Source: CALXOJ01 sp034120015
GTDB lineage: Bacteria > Spirochaetota > Spirochaetia > JAFGXN01
NCBI GenBank assembly: GCA_034120015.1
Contig: JAXEIF010000014.1
Span: 1 to 64,000, forward strand
DNA: 64,000 bases
Reading direction: 5' to 3'
The notes below the pieces were generated by a model. The model made no database searches. It was not told the origin of the DNA and was given only the letters and a program-made list of their open reading frames with translations. Below, piece after piece: positions 1 to 8,271 of the stretch. Within the stretch, counting starts at the first letter, position 1. The number at the start of each line of letters is the position of its first letter. A program made the translations under genes and the position numbers.

Positions 1-140
1 CCCCAACTTCAAGACAGGTCACCCACGTGTTACTCACCAGTCCGCCATGTTCCGGAGAGCAAGCTCTCCTTCCCATTCGACTTGCATGCTTAAAACGCGC
101 CGCCAGCGTTCGTTCTGAGCCAGGATCAAACTCTCCATTA
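1..140 (-). rRNA. rrs: 16S ribosomal RNA, 5' end (partial)
   Basis: The reverse strand begins with the universal 16S start (GAGAGTTTGATCCTGGCTCAG) followed by AACGAACGCTGGCGGCGCG, the form typical of treponemes. About the first 140 bases are present and the gene runs off the left edge. The exact mature 5' end is uncertain by a few bases. Confidence 0.97.
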
Positions 141-145
141 TAATA

Positions 146-168
146 TATTAACAGCAAAGCTGCTAATA
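146..168 (-). other. 16S rRNA leader hairpin
   Basis: A 10-base imperfect inverted repeat (TATTAGCAGC / GCTGTTAATA) with a three-base loop lies a few bases upstream of the mature 16S end. It may take part in leader folding or processing. This is structure seen in the sequence; its role is inferred. Confidence 0.4.
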
Positions 169-270
169 TCTGCAATAGTTTGTTTGAATCTCTAACTTTA
201 TTTTCAAAGAAAATGAACAGTTATAATTCATCATTATAACCCGCCAAACTATACAATCCCTTCTCTTAAC

Positions 271-282
271 TGTTTAAGATCA
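271..282 (-). promoter_or_regulatory. boxA-like antitermination element of the rRNA leader
   Basis: TGATCTTAAACA on the reverse strand matches 10 of 12 positions of the classical rRNA boxA (TGCTCTTTAACA). It sits between the rRNA promoter and the 16S gene, where NusB/NusE would load. Confidence 0.5.
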
Positions 283-322
283 AAACCCGATCGCTAAATG
301 CGATACTGGGCTATTTTCTTTT

Positions 323-350
323 AATATACGGATAATTCGAAAAATGTCAA
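323..350 (-). promoter_or_regulatory. rRNA operon promoter
   Basis: TTGACA (345-350) and TATATT (323-328) are separated by 16 bases on the reverse strand. Transcription would start near 316 and give a leader of roughly 175 bases before 16S. No terminator was recognised between sulP and this promoter. Confidence 0.75.
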
Positions 351-374
351 GTTTTTTCCGAAAAATTTAAAAAA

Positions 375-2084
375 TTATTTTATTCCGAGCTCCCGACACC
401 GCTTCAGAGCGCCCCCGAAGCTGCCCGTAACATTTTCAACTCCTATTGTTTTCATAAAACCGGATTTTGTCAAAAGGAGATACGGCTGTGTGTGAATTTC
501 GGAAAGAATCAGAACCGCATTCTTCCGGCAGCAGGATCGGTAGAGTTCTTCGAGTGCATGAATGCCGCCGGCATCGATATAAAACATATTTCCGACACGT
601 AAAATCAGCGCATCATACTCTACGAAAGCCCTCTCGAGAGACTGCTCGAATTTCATGACCGTACCGAAAAACAGAGGTCCGTCTACTTCAAAAACAAGAG
701 CCCGCTGCGGCAGCTCCGACACCGTCATCTCTTCTTCATTTTCGGTCGACATTACCTCTCCGACAACCGATTCCGCCAATTTCTGCACACCTTTCATGAC
801 AGCCCCGGAATCGGATTTATTTTTCGACTCGGTCACGGAAGAGATCGATACCATTTTCCGGATAAAGAAGAATGCCGCACAAACAAGACCGACCTCGATT
901 GCCACCGTCAGATCGATAAAAACAGTCAGCAAAAAGGTGACGACCAGAACGGTAATGTCCGATTTCTGCCCGTGCAGAAGGGCTTTTATCGCACGCAGAC
1001 CGAGCATATTCCAGGAAACCATCGTCAAAACCGCAGCCAACGCGCACAGCGGTATATAAACCGCATACTGTCCCAAAAGAAGCAGAATCAGCAGCAGAAC
1101 AATCGCATGAACCATTCCGGCAACGGGCGTCCGCCCGCCGTTTTTGACATTCGTTGCCGTTCGGGCAATAGCTCCGGTCGCCGGAATACCGCCGAAAAGC
1201 GGCGCTGCAATATTGGCAACACCCTGCGCAATCAGCTCCGTGTTCGGATCATGTTTGGTTCCGATCATCCCGTCGGCCACAACGGCACTTAAAAGCGATT
1301 CGACGGCACCGAGCAGCGCAATGGAGATAGCCGCCGGAAACAGATTCCGTATTGTTGTAAAGTCGACATCGGGAAATTGCGGCGCCGGCAACCCGGAAGG
1401 AATCGCTCCGTACCGCGAACCGATGGTTTCGACCCGCAAATCAAAGAGAAGCACCGCGGCGGTAGCACCGAGGATCACCAGCAGTGACCCGGGAATCTTT
1501 TTACTGATAACCGGAATTTTAGGCCACAGAATCAAAAAAACAAGCGAAACCAGGGCAATGGCAGTGGCCTGGGGATTAATTGTTCCCGCCGCAGCCGCAT
1601 AAGCTCTCATTTTTCCGTAAAAATCACCGGGAACTTTTCCGGCATCAAGACCGAAGAAATCACCAATCTGCGTCGTCAATATCGTCACGGCGATTCCGGC
1701 CGTAAAGCCGATAACGATCGTATAAGGAATAAAACGAACCAAACCACCCATTCGGAAAGCGCCGAGAAGAAGAAGCATTACACCGGCCATAATTGTCGCC
1801 GTCATCAACCCGGTGATTCCGAAATCTCTGACTATTCCGAAAACAATAACGACAAATGCACCTGTCGGGCCGCCGATCTGAACCCGGCTGCCGCCGAGAA
1901 ACGAAATCAGGAATCCGGCAATTACCGCCGTATATAACCCCCGTTCCGGCTCGACTCCGGAGGCAATCGCAAAGGCGATAGCCAAAGGCAATGCCACAAT
2001 ACCGACAATAACTCCGGCCGAGAGATCCGAAAAAAATGTTTTCACATCGTATGCCCGAAGACATTTCCACAATTCCGGTTTCAT
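375..2084 (-). CDS. SulP family anion transporter with STAS domain
   Basis: A 569-residue inner-membrane protein of the SulP/SLC26 family, which moves sulfate, bicarbonate or dicarboxylates by proton or sodium symport. About 400 N-terminal residues form the hydrophobic transporter core, with the family stretch GLYTAVIAGFLISFLGG near residue 50. A C-terminal STAS domain (about 460-560) contains the ILRVGNMFYIDAGG region that resembles anti-sigma-antagonist folds. The substrate cannot be told from sequence. It is the last gene of the rplM-rpsI-recX-sulP run, starting 8 bases after recX, and the next downstream feature is the rRNA promoter. Confidence 0.93.
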   Translation of the reverse strand: MKPELWKCLRAYDVKTFFSDLSAGVIVGIVALPLAIAFAIASGVEPERGLYTAVIAGFLISFLGGSRVQIGGPTGAFVVIVFGIVRDFGITGLMTATIMAGVMLLLLGAFRMGGLVRFIPYTIVIGFTAGIAVTILTTQIGDFFGLDAGKVPGDFYGKMRAYAAAAGTINPQATAIALVSLVFLILWPKIPVISKKIPGSLLVILGATAAVLLFDLRVETIGSRYGAIPSGLPAPQFPDVDFTTIRNLFPAAISIALLGAVESLLSAVVADGMIGTKHDPNTELIAQGVANIAAPLFGGIPATGAIARTATNVKNGGRTPVAGMVHAIVLLLILLLLGQYAVYIPLCALAAVLTMVSWNMLGLRAIKALLHGQKSDITVLVVTFLLTVFIDLTVAIEVGLVCAAFFFIRKMVSISSVTESKNKSDSGAVMKGVQKLAESVVGEVMSTENEEEMTVSELPQRALVFEVDGPLFFGTVMKFEQSLERAFVEYDALILRVGNMFYIDAGGIHALEELYRSCCRKNAVLILSEIHTQPYLLLTKSGFMKTIGVENVTGSFGGALKRCRELGIK

Positions 2085-2092
2085 AATCCGAT

Positions 2093-2773
2093 TTAAAACT
2101 CCCCGTTTTCGTCCGCTGAAGACAAAAATTTTTTTATAATTTTGTAAGGAAATCCTTTTCTGAGAAGAGCCGCTGCCGTTTTTTCGGCCGGCTTTCCGGA
2201 AGCAGCGGCTTTTTCGACCAGAGCGGCAGCCGTTTCCTCTTCCGCCTCAACCGGATAAAGTTCGGCAATCAGCTTACGCGAAAGCCCTCCGGGGATTCCC
2301 TTTGCCGCCAGCTTTGCGGCCACTTCAAGACGGCTTTCTTTTTTACGACGGACACATTGCGCGATATAGAGTCGGGCAAACCGTTCGTCATTGACCAGAT
2401 TTTTTCTTTCCAGTTCCGCAACCGCATTTTCGATCACTTTCGGATCAAACTGCTTCTGCCTCAGCTTGCGGATAATATCGAAAGAAGTCGATTCCTGCCT
2501 CAACGCATACTCAAGTGCTTTGCGGTAACAGTACAGCCGAACGGTTTCGTTCTCCATTCGTTCAATCAAATCTTCATCCGCTTCGATGCCGCATCCCAGT
2601 CCGGCTTCCCGATAAAAACCGTAGGAAACATAAAAAAAAGAGCCGTCGGAGAGCTTCACTTTGAAGCAGTCCTCCGAGGCCCGTTGCGTATCTATAGCGT
2701 CGATGCGAAGATTAACGTTTCGAGAACTGGAATCTTCTTCGGGCACCGCGCTGTCCGTATTTTTTACGCTCAA
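2093..2773 (-). CDS. recX: Regulatory protein RecX
   Basis: A 226-residue RecX-family protein that modulates RecA filaments. The helical three-helix repeats start near residue 75 (ALEYALRQESTSFDIIRKLRQKQ) and continue through the conserved VNDERFARLYIAQCVRRKK segment to GFPYKIIKKFL at the end. An N-terminal extension of about 70 residues precedes the core; such extensions occur in spirochaete RecX proteins. The start codon lies inside the 3' end of rpsI (62-base overlap), which would couple its translation to the ribosomal operon. A later start cannot be excluded, because no convincing ribosome site was seen. Confidence 0.85.
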   Translation of the reverse strand: MSVKNTDSAVPEEDSSSRNVNLRIDAIDTQRASEDCFKVKLSDGSFFYVSYGFYREAGLGCGIEADEDLIERMENETVRLYCYRKALEYALRQESTSFDIIRKLRQKQFDPKVIENAVAELERKNLVNDERFARLYIAQCVRRKKESRLEVAAKLAAKGIPGGLSRKLIAELYPVEAEEETAAALVEKAAASGKPAEKTAAALLRKGFPYKIIKKFLSSADENGEF

Positions 2774-3107
2774 CCATTCTCGAATCGCGCGTCAGGAACC
2801 CGTTTGCACCCAGCACGGAGCGGTTGCTTTCATCGGCATCCGCCAAAGCGCGGGACAAACCGTGACGAATGGCACCGGCCTGACCGCTGATTCCGCCGCC
2901 GTAAACGTTAACAAGAACATCGTACTTGTTCATACAGTTGCAAACATCGAGCGGACTCTTGATGGTCTGCAGAAGAATTTCATCGGGAATATATTCTTCC
3001 GCTTTTTTGTTATTGATGGTAATATTTCCGTTTCCCGCACGCAGATAGACGCGTGCCACGGATGTTTTTCTTCTGCCTGTTCCGTATCCTAAATTTTCTA
3101 CTGCCAC
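2712..3107 (-). CDS. rpsI: 30S ribosomal protein S9
   Basis: A 131-residue S9 with the family N-terminal block YGTGRRKTSVARVYLR and the C-terminal tail RMVERKKYGQRGARRRFQFSKR that reaches the decoding centre. The start was set at the GTG at 3107, because AGGAGG lies 6 bases upstream and homologues begin close to this residue; an upstream in-frame TTG would put the ribosome site inside the coding region. The gene follows rplM after 11 bases, as in nearly all bacteria. Confidence 0.96.
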   Translation of the reverse strand: MAVENLGYGTGRRKTSVARVYLRAGNGNITINNKKAEEYIPDEILLQTIKSPLDVCNCMNKYDVLVNVYGGGISGQAGAIRHGLSRALADADESNRSVLGANGFLTRDSRMVERKKYGQRGARRRFQFSKR

Positions 3108-3118
3108 AACAATCCTCC

Positions 3119-3544
3119 TCAACCGACAATTTCGGGTCTCTGCGCCGCATGCGGATGATTGGCTCCCGCATATACTTTCAGGTTGGTAAACAGTTTCCGT
3201 CCCAACGGACCTTTAGGCAACATACCTTTGACTGCCTGCTCCATCGGGAATGTCGGTTTTTTGGCCAGCGCATCGCGGTAAACAACCGTTTTCAATCCGC
3301 CCAAAAAGCCGCTGTGCCGGCGATAGACTTTTTTGGTTTCTTTTCCGCCGGTAACGACCGCTTTTTCCGCGTTAATGATAATTACGTAATCGCCCACTTC
3401 CTGATGGGGAGTGTAGCACGGTTTGTTCTTGCCTCTCAAAATATCGGCAGCCATCACAGCCACCTTGCCCAAAGTTTTTCCTTCGGCATCGATCAAGAAC
3501 CACTTTCTTTCAACCTCTGCAGGTTTGACGAATATCGTTCTCAT
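3119..3544 (-). CDS. rplM: 50S ribosomal protein L13
   Basis: A 141-residue L13 with RKWFLIDAEGKTLGKVA near the start and the diagnostic VKGMLPKGPLGRKLFTNLKVYAG and HPHAAQRP stretches near the end. The start ATG at 3544 has GAGG six bases upstream; an in-frame TTG four codons earlier overlaps that site and is rejected. It is the first gene of the operon, behind a strong promoter and a leader of about 80 bases that may bind L13. Confidence 0.97.
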   Translation of the reverse strand: MRTIFVKPAEVERKWFLIDAEGKTLGKVAVMAADILRGKNKPCYTPHQEVGDYVIIINAEKAVVTGGKETKKVYRRHSGFLGGLKTVVYRDALAKKPTFPMEQAVKGMLPKGPLGRKLFTNLKVYAGANHPHAAQRPEIVG

Positions 3545-3625
3545 ATTTTTCCTCAATTTCTTTTTATTTCCGGAGGTGCATCAGATCCGGATCACGTCAA
3601 CTGCTGTAACGGTACAGTTTCGGTG
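3545..3625 (-). promoter_or_regulatory. rplM 5' leader, possible ribosomal-protein autoregulatory leader
   Basis: The leader contains two short inverted repeats: ACTGT...ACAG-AGT, and TCCGGA...TCCGGA around a CACC loop. The second reaches close to the ribosome site. Several phyla regulate L13/S9 through such leaders. No match to a described leader class could be confirmed by eye. Confidence 0.3.
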
Positions 3626-3631
3626 TTCTGC

Positions 3632-3660
3632 ATTATAAAATTTTTCCCTTTTTTCGTCAA
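3632..3660 (-). promoter_or_regulatory. Promoter of rplM-rpsI-recX-sulP
   Basis: TTGACG (3655-3660), a 17-base AT-rich spacer and TATAAT (3632-3637) on the reverse strand, just upstream of the ribosomal protein genes. Confidence 0.8.
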
Positions 3661-3712
3661 CCGTTTCGGAAAAACTCCTTCGCATTTTCAAAACGGCATA
3701 CCGGTCAGCGAA

Positions 3713-5461
3713 TTAAAGACCGGAAATAATTTCCTTATAACTGCTCCACCCTTCTGTCGATTGATAACTCCCTACAGCTGAAGCCGGGACTTTAATTTCG
3801 GAAACAAAAGGCGGAAATGTCATCTCCGTAATTCCTGTCGGCGGCACATCATTTCCGACCGTTACCCTCTTCAGCAAAGAGCATTCGGTAAACACAGCCC
3901 CTCTGATTTCGGTCACTGAAGACGGAATCACGATTTCCGTCAGGGAACTGCAGTAACCGAAAGCCGTATCCGCAATGGCTGTCAGCCCCTCCGACAGAAC
4001 CACCGTTTGCAATCCGGTACAGGCAAAAAAGACAGACATATCCAACTGTCCGACGGCAGAAGGAATCGTCACACTCTCAAGCGCAATATCCCCCAAAAAG
4101 GTTTCCTTTCCCAAATCACTAACCCCGTCCGGAATCGTAATCTCTTTTAGGGCAGAACAGAGAGAAAAAGCTCCGTTACCGAAGGATTTAACCGAATCGG
4201 GGATTGTCACCGTCTGCAGCTTTTTGCAGTTATAAAAAGCATACGCCGGCACGGCTGTCAGAGAACCGTCTATTTGCACATCGGTAAGAGACGTACAATT
4301 GTAAAAGGCATAGCCGCCCAAAACGGTAACGGTCGCAGGCAGCCGGACGGAAAGCAGATCCGTATTTTCTTTAAATGCCTTTTCGGGAACGGCCGTAACG
4401 GCAGAATCAAAAACCCACAATCCGGCATTCGATTCGGTATCGAAAAAGGATTCCGAACCGTTATACCCCGCCCAATCCGAATTCAAATCAATCCGACGTA
4501 AAGCGGTATAAGAAATAGCGTTATCAACCCATTTTGCGGTCAGAGTCACCGGCGAATCAACCGGTTGGGAAAAATCCCACCGCACATCGTCTTTCATCCA
4601 TGCATAAAAAATTTTACCGGAAAGAACCGGATCGGCGGGACGGGGCACGGGCATCCCTTTCGGAATCTCGACAGATCCGACAGCCGAACCTCCGTTCGGA
4701 TTAAATGTCACCGTTACCAACTCCGCCCACACGGCGTAAAGATCCACGTTACCGGTTACCGTCCCGAATTTGCCGCCGTCGGGATAAGAAGGCGCCGTTG
4801 CCTGGCTCTCCTCGGACCACCCCAGAAAGCGGTGTCCTTCATAAACAAACGAATTTTTCCGCAGGAATATTTCCGTCCCTTCCTCTACTGTTTGAACAAC
4901 GGTTTTCGTGTCTCCGGGAATATTGGAATGAAAAATAATCGAATATTCGTTCGGACCGAGTTCTCCCCATACGGCATAAAGAACAACATCGGCCGTTTTC
5001 ATTTGAAACAATGCCTGATCGGAATAGGCAATATCGAAGGAGTCGGCACTCAGGCTCCATCCGAGAAACCGGTAACCGTCTCTGCTGAACGGATTGGGGA
5101 TCAGATGCCCCTCACCGTTTTCGTAAAAAGCCTGTCGTATCAAAGTGACACCGGCATCGGGATATCCAGGATAAAAAGTGACATAATGAATTTTCTTTTC
5201 CCACTGTGCGTAAAAATTCATACTGCGGGTCAGCGGCTGAGAGAAATCCCAACGGGAACCGCCCTCCGATTGAGTATACCATCCTTTAAAAAGGTATCCG
5301 TCCCGACGGGGACTCTCCGGGTGTAAAACAGTACCGGGTTCTACCGAAACCGCCGCCGAAAATCCGCTTCCGTCCTGCAGAAAAAACCGGGCTGTCACTG
5401 TTTCCTGTACACACGCAGATACAACAGCCAACACCGTTGCCAGGAGAAAAAACCGCTTCAT
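3713..5461 (-). CDS. Surface lipoprotein with InlB-type B-repeats and BspA-type leucine-rich repeats
   Basis: A 582-residue predicted lipoprotein: signal peptide MKRFFLLATVLAVVSA with lipobox Cys17. Four InlB/Listeria-Bacteroides B-repeats follow (about 20-310), each ending in a YAQW, YAVW or TAKW motif and holding GWYT/GWSL turns. The C-terminal part (about 340-560) carries six or seven BspA-like leucine-rich repeats of the form SLTEIVIPSSVTEI. In oral treponemes, BspA/LrrA proteins mediate binding to host matrix and co-aggregation; that role is inferred here. The start was placed at the ATG before the signal peptide, with GGAGG upstream. It sits 22 bases after the preceding gene, so it is probably the last gene of the lolA operon. 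Confidence 0.9.
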   Translation of the reverse strand: MKRFFLLATVLAVVSACVQETVTARFFLQDGSGFSAAVSVEPGTVLHPESPRRDGYLFKGWYTQSEGGSRWDFSQPLTRSMNFYAQWEKKIHYVTFYPGYPDAGVTLIRQAFYENGEGHLIPNPFSRDGYRFLGWSLSADSFDIAYSDQALFQMKTADVVLYAVWGELGPNEYSIIFHSNIPGDTKTVVQTVEEGTEIFLRKNSFVYEGHRFLGWSEESQATAPSYPDGGKFGTVTGNVDLYAVWAELVTVTFNPNGGSAVGSVEIPKGMPVPRPADPVLSGKIFYAWMKDDVRWDFSQPVDSPVTLTAKWVDNAISYTALRRIDLNSDWAGYNGSESFFDTESNAGLWVFDSAVTAVPEKAFKENTDLLSVRLPATVTVLGGYAFYNCTSLTDVQIDGSLTAVPAYAFYNCKKLQTVTIPDSVKSFGNGAFSLCSALKEITIPDGVSDLGKETFLGDIALESVTIPSAVGQLDMSVFFACTGLQTVVLSEGLTAIADTAFGYCSSLTEIVIPSSVTEIRGAVFTECSLLKRVTVGNDVPPTGITEMTFPPFVSEIKVPASAVGSYQSTEGWSSYKEIISGL

Positions 5462-5483
5462 CTCCAACCCCCTCCGTCGGGCT

Positions 5484-6221
5484 TTATCCCAACGCCTTTC
5501 TGATTTTGCCCCATTCACCTTTTGTAGCCGACAGCGGCAGCACCGCAGGGACTTCCGCTGCCGGCGGCAGCAGTATGCCGGCTTCAGCCGCACGAAAGCG
5601 GCATTCCCGGTAATCGGGACCTTTGTATTCAAGATAATAACCGCGGCGGACAAAGTCAACGGTTTCGATTTCCGGCACTGTCGGTAAACCGTTTTCCGCC
5701 AACGCTATCCAGTCGTATACGGCCCGTGTCAGAACTCCGGCTTCGACCGCCGACAGTGTTTCTCCGGCTGCCGACAGCGTTTCCCGACCGCACACCGCAA
5801 CCGCACGCGAAAATCCGCCGGCCGGAATCCGAACCAAAAGCTGCCGGGCTTCGGAAGGCACCGGCAGTCCCGGACGCCACAAAACGAAACTGCCGCTTTC
5901 ACCGCGGGCCGGATCGGCCGGCATCTGCGGTAAAAAATTCAATGCCGACGCTTCGGAAGCGAAAACAGCCGTGTGCGGAAATTCGGGGAACAGAGACAGC
6001 AGTGCTTTTTGAAGCCGGCCGCCGTAAACCGAAGGATAATCACAGAACACCCCCTGTTCCGCCAGATTTTTCAGCGTAAAGACGGTTTTACCCGGTTTGT
6101 AACCGGAAAAGGCACGCCCGTCTCCGCGGTAAAGATCCAGCAGAATCCGTCCGTCATACGTATACAATTTAAACTCTCTTGCCCGTTTCACCTGCGGAAT
6201 GCCGTTTTCTTCAATAATCAT
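5484..6221 (-). CDS. Conserved protein of unknown function with aminotransferase-like N-terminus
   Basis: A 245-residue soluble protein with no signal peptide. Its first 70 residues (YDGRILLDLYRGDGRAFSGY, then SVYGGRLQKAL) resemble the N-terminal arm of class III PLP aminotransferases, where DGR-YLDL-GxG precedes the small domain. The protein is far too short, and no PLP lysine motif or large domain is visible. It may be a degenerate or stand-alone relative, probably restricted to treponemes. It overlaps the end of pcrA by 11 bases and precedes the BspA-like lipoprotein by 22, so it is translated in the same operon. Confidence 0.7.
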   Translation of the reverse strand: MIIEENGIPQVKRAREFKLYTYDGRILLDLYRGDGRAFSGYKPGKTVFTLKNLAEQGVFCDYPSVYGGRLQKALLSLFPEFPHTAVFASEASALNFLPQMPADPARGESGSFVLWRPGLPVPSEARQLLVRIPAGGFSRAVAVCGRETLSAAGETLSAVEAGVLTRAVYDWIALAENGLPTVPEIETVDFVRRGYYLEYKGPDYRECRFRAAEAGILLPPAAEVPAVLPLSATKGEWGKIRKALG

Positions 6222-8271
6222 ATTCGTATCCTTTTTTTGAAATCACTTCCAACGGAGAGTATTTCGGCAAAATTTGCCGGGTAATTCCGTCCCCGAACAA
6301 GACGTGAACCACAATCTGTGATCCGGTGTTCACGGAGCGCAAAACGCGGCCGAGTCCGTATTTTTCGTGATTAACGACGGCTCCTGTCGGATACGCATTA
6401 AAATCCTTTGATCCCCCGTTGTATACAGTCAACGCATCGCGGTCCAGCTCATCGAGAAAAATCGAAGGGGACGAAGGTTCGGAGCGGCCGTATCGGAACC
6501 GGTTGGCGACGGTTGTGATGTACAGCGCTTTGCGCGCCCGGGTCACGGCCACGTAAAAAAGCCGCCGTTCTTCTTCGATGTCGTCGGTGCGCGACGACGG
6601 AAGAATATTGTTCTCAAGTCCCGTTACAAAGACTCTGTCAAATTCCAACCCCTTCGTATTATGTATGGTTGCCAGACTGACACCCCTCTGTTCCCGATCC
6701 TGCCCTCCGGACATATCGAGCGCCAGACTGTCGAGAAAAGCCCGCAATCCTTCCCGTCCGTTCCCGTAACGCAGCGACAAATCCTGCAACGCTTTGATAT
6801 TCTCTTCGCGGTCGGCAACCGACCCGCTGCCTCTGTCTTCTTTCAGATAAACTTCGGTCAACCCCGACTCTTTCAGAAAGTAAGCAATTGCATCTCCGAG
6901 TTTGAACTCTTCGTTTTCCGAAACGGTATCGAAAAGAGCGCAAAAACGGGCAAGTTCCGCTCCTTTGGCATCTTTTGCCGCTACCGCTTCCGAGGCTTTC
7001 AACAGGTTTCCGTTGTACCGCAGCGAAATTTCCAGAATCGTTTCCATCTTTTTGTCTCCGATGCCGCGGGCGGGACGATTGACAATCCGCTGAAACGCGG
7101 GAAAATCGTTCGGATTCAGTAAAAGACGCAGAAAGGCCAAAATATCTTTAATTTCTTTTCTTTCAAAAAAGCCGAGAGTCCCCAAAGTGGTATACGGAAT
7201 TCGTTTTTGACGAAAGACCTGCTCGAAAACCGCTGCCTGGGAATTGGTTCGGAAAAGAACGGCACTGCCGTCCCAATTCCCGTCGGACAAAATCCCGGCG
7301 CAAAATTCCGCCTCGGCCCGTTCATCTTCAAGATAATGCAGTTCGCAAATGCCTTCTTCGGGATTGGCCGTCCACAGCGTCTTTCCCAACCGCTGACGGT
7401 TGTTGGCAATCACGGAATCGGCCACCTGCAAAATCCGTCCGGTCGAGCGGTAATTCTGTTCCAGCCTTATGGTTTCGGTATGCGGGAAATGTTCGGGAAA
7501 ATTCAGGATATTTTCGACCCGGGCTCCGCGGAAAGCATAGATGGACTGGTCTTCGTCGCCGACCACGCAAAGGTACGCGTTTTCCCCTTTCAGCAGCTCC
7601 AGAAGAAGAAACTGTGCCGTGTTGGAGTCCTGATACTCGTCTACCAGAATCACTTTGTACCGGTCGTGAATTTTACGGCGCAGCACTTCATTGGTCTGCA
7701 GTCCGTGAAGCGGTTTCAAAATCAGATCTCCGAAATCGACGCAGTTGATTTCGGACATGCGTTTTTCATAAGCTTCATAAACCGGCCGAAGATCTTCCAT
7801 GCTTTCCGTTTCCGTCAGGTCGTCTTCGCTTGTCAATGCGGCATCTTTCGCTCTTTGAATATCATTGTAATACGCCCGGCACACATTAACTTTTAATTCG
7901 GGAAAGAGTTTGTGAATCAGCGACACGGCATCATCATCGTCAATAATATTGAATTCGGGTGCGACACCGAGATATCCTCCGTAACGGCGAAGGAATCGGG
8001 CTCCGAAAGAGTGAAAGGTTCGAATTTCGACAAACCGGGCCTGAGGAGTCAGCGCCGTTGCCCGTTCGCGCATCTCGGCAGCCGCTTTGTTTGTAAAAGT
8101 AACGGCTAAAATCGATTTCGGATCGACTCCGAACTCATCGATTAAAAAAGCAATTTTCGATGTAATGACACGGGTTTTCCCCGACCCCGCTCCGGCCAGA
8201 ATCAGTAACGGAGGTCCGTTGTGAATGACCGCTTCACGCTGCCGGTCATTCAGAACATTCAAATATTCCAC
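6211..8271 (-). CDS. pcrA: ATP-dependent DNA helicase, UvrD/PcrA/Rep family
   Basis: A 686-residue superfamily 1A 3'-5' helicase for repair and replication-fork maintenance. Visible motifs are the Q-motif region LNDRQREAVIHNGPPLLILAG, Walker A AGAGSGKT (26-33), motif Ia TFTNKAAAEM, Walker B VDEYQDSN, motif III GDEDQSIYAFRGA, motif IV QNYRSTGRIL, motif V HNTKGLEFD and motif VI YVAVTRARKAL. Length is slightly below UvrD/PcrA averages, and the C-terminal tail after motif VI keeps the HEKYGLGRV element typical of PcrA/UvrD. It overlaps rimO upstream by 13 bases and the unknown gene downstream by 11. Confidence 0.95.
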   Translation of the reverse strand: MEYLNVLNDRQREAVIHNGPPLLILAGAGSGKTRVITSKIAFLIDEFGVDPKSILAVTFTNKAAAEMRERATALTPQARFVEIRTFHSFGARFLRRYGGYLGVAPEFNIIDDDDAVSLIHKLFPELKVNVCRAYYNDIQRAKDAALTSEDDLTETESMEDLRPVYEAYEKRMSEINCVDFGDLILKPLHGLQTNEVLRRKIHDRYKVILVDEYQDSNTAQFLLLELLKGENAYLCVVGDEDQSIYAFRGARVENILNFPEHFPHTETIRLEQNYRSTGRILQVADSVIANNRQRLGKTLWTANPEEGICELHYLEDERAEAEFCAGILSDGNWDGSAVLFRTNSQAAVFEQVFRQKRIPYTTLGTLGFFERKEIKDILAFLRLLLNPNDFPAFQRIVNRPARGIGDKKMETILEISLRYNGNLLKASEAVAAKDAKGAELARFCALFDTVSENEEFKLGDAIAYFLKESGLTEVYLKEDRGSGSVADREENIKALQDLSLRYGNGREGLRAFLDSLALDMSGGQDREQRGVSLATIHNTKGLEFDRVFVTGLENNILPSSRTDDIEEERRLFYVAVTRARKALYITTVANRFRYGRSEPSSPSIFLDELDRDALTVYNGGSKDFNAYPTGAVVNHEKYGLGRVLRSVNTGSQIVVHVLFGDGITRQILPKYSPLEVISKKGYEYDY

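Noticed and set aside
3570..3600. Second promoter (TTGACG) within the rplM leader
   Set aside because: No -10 element at a suitable distance.
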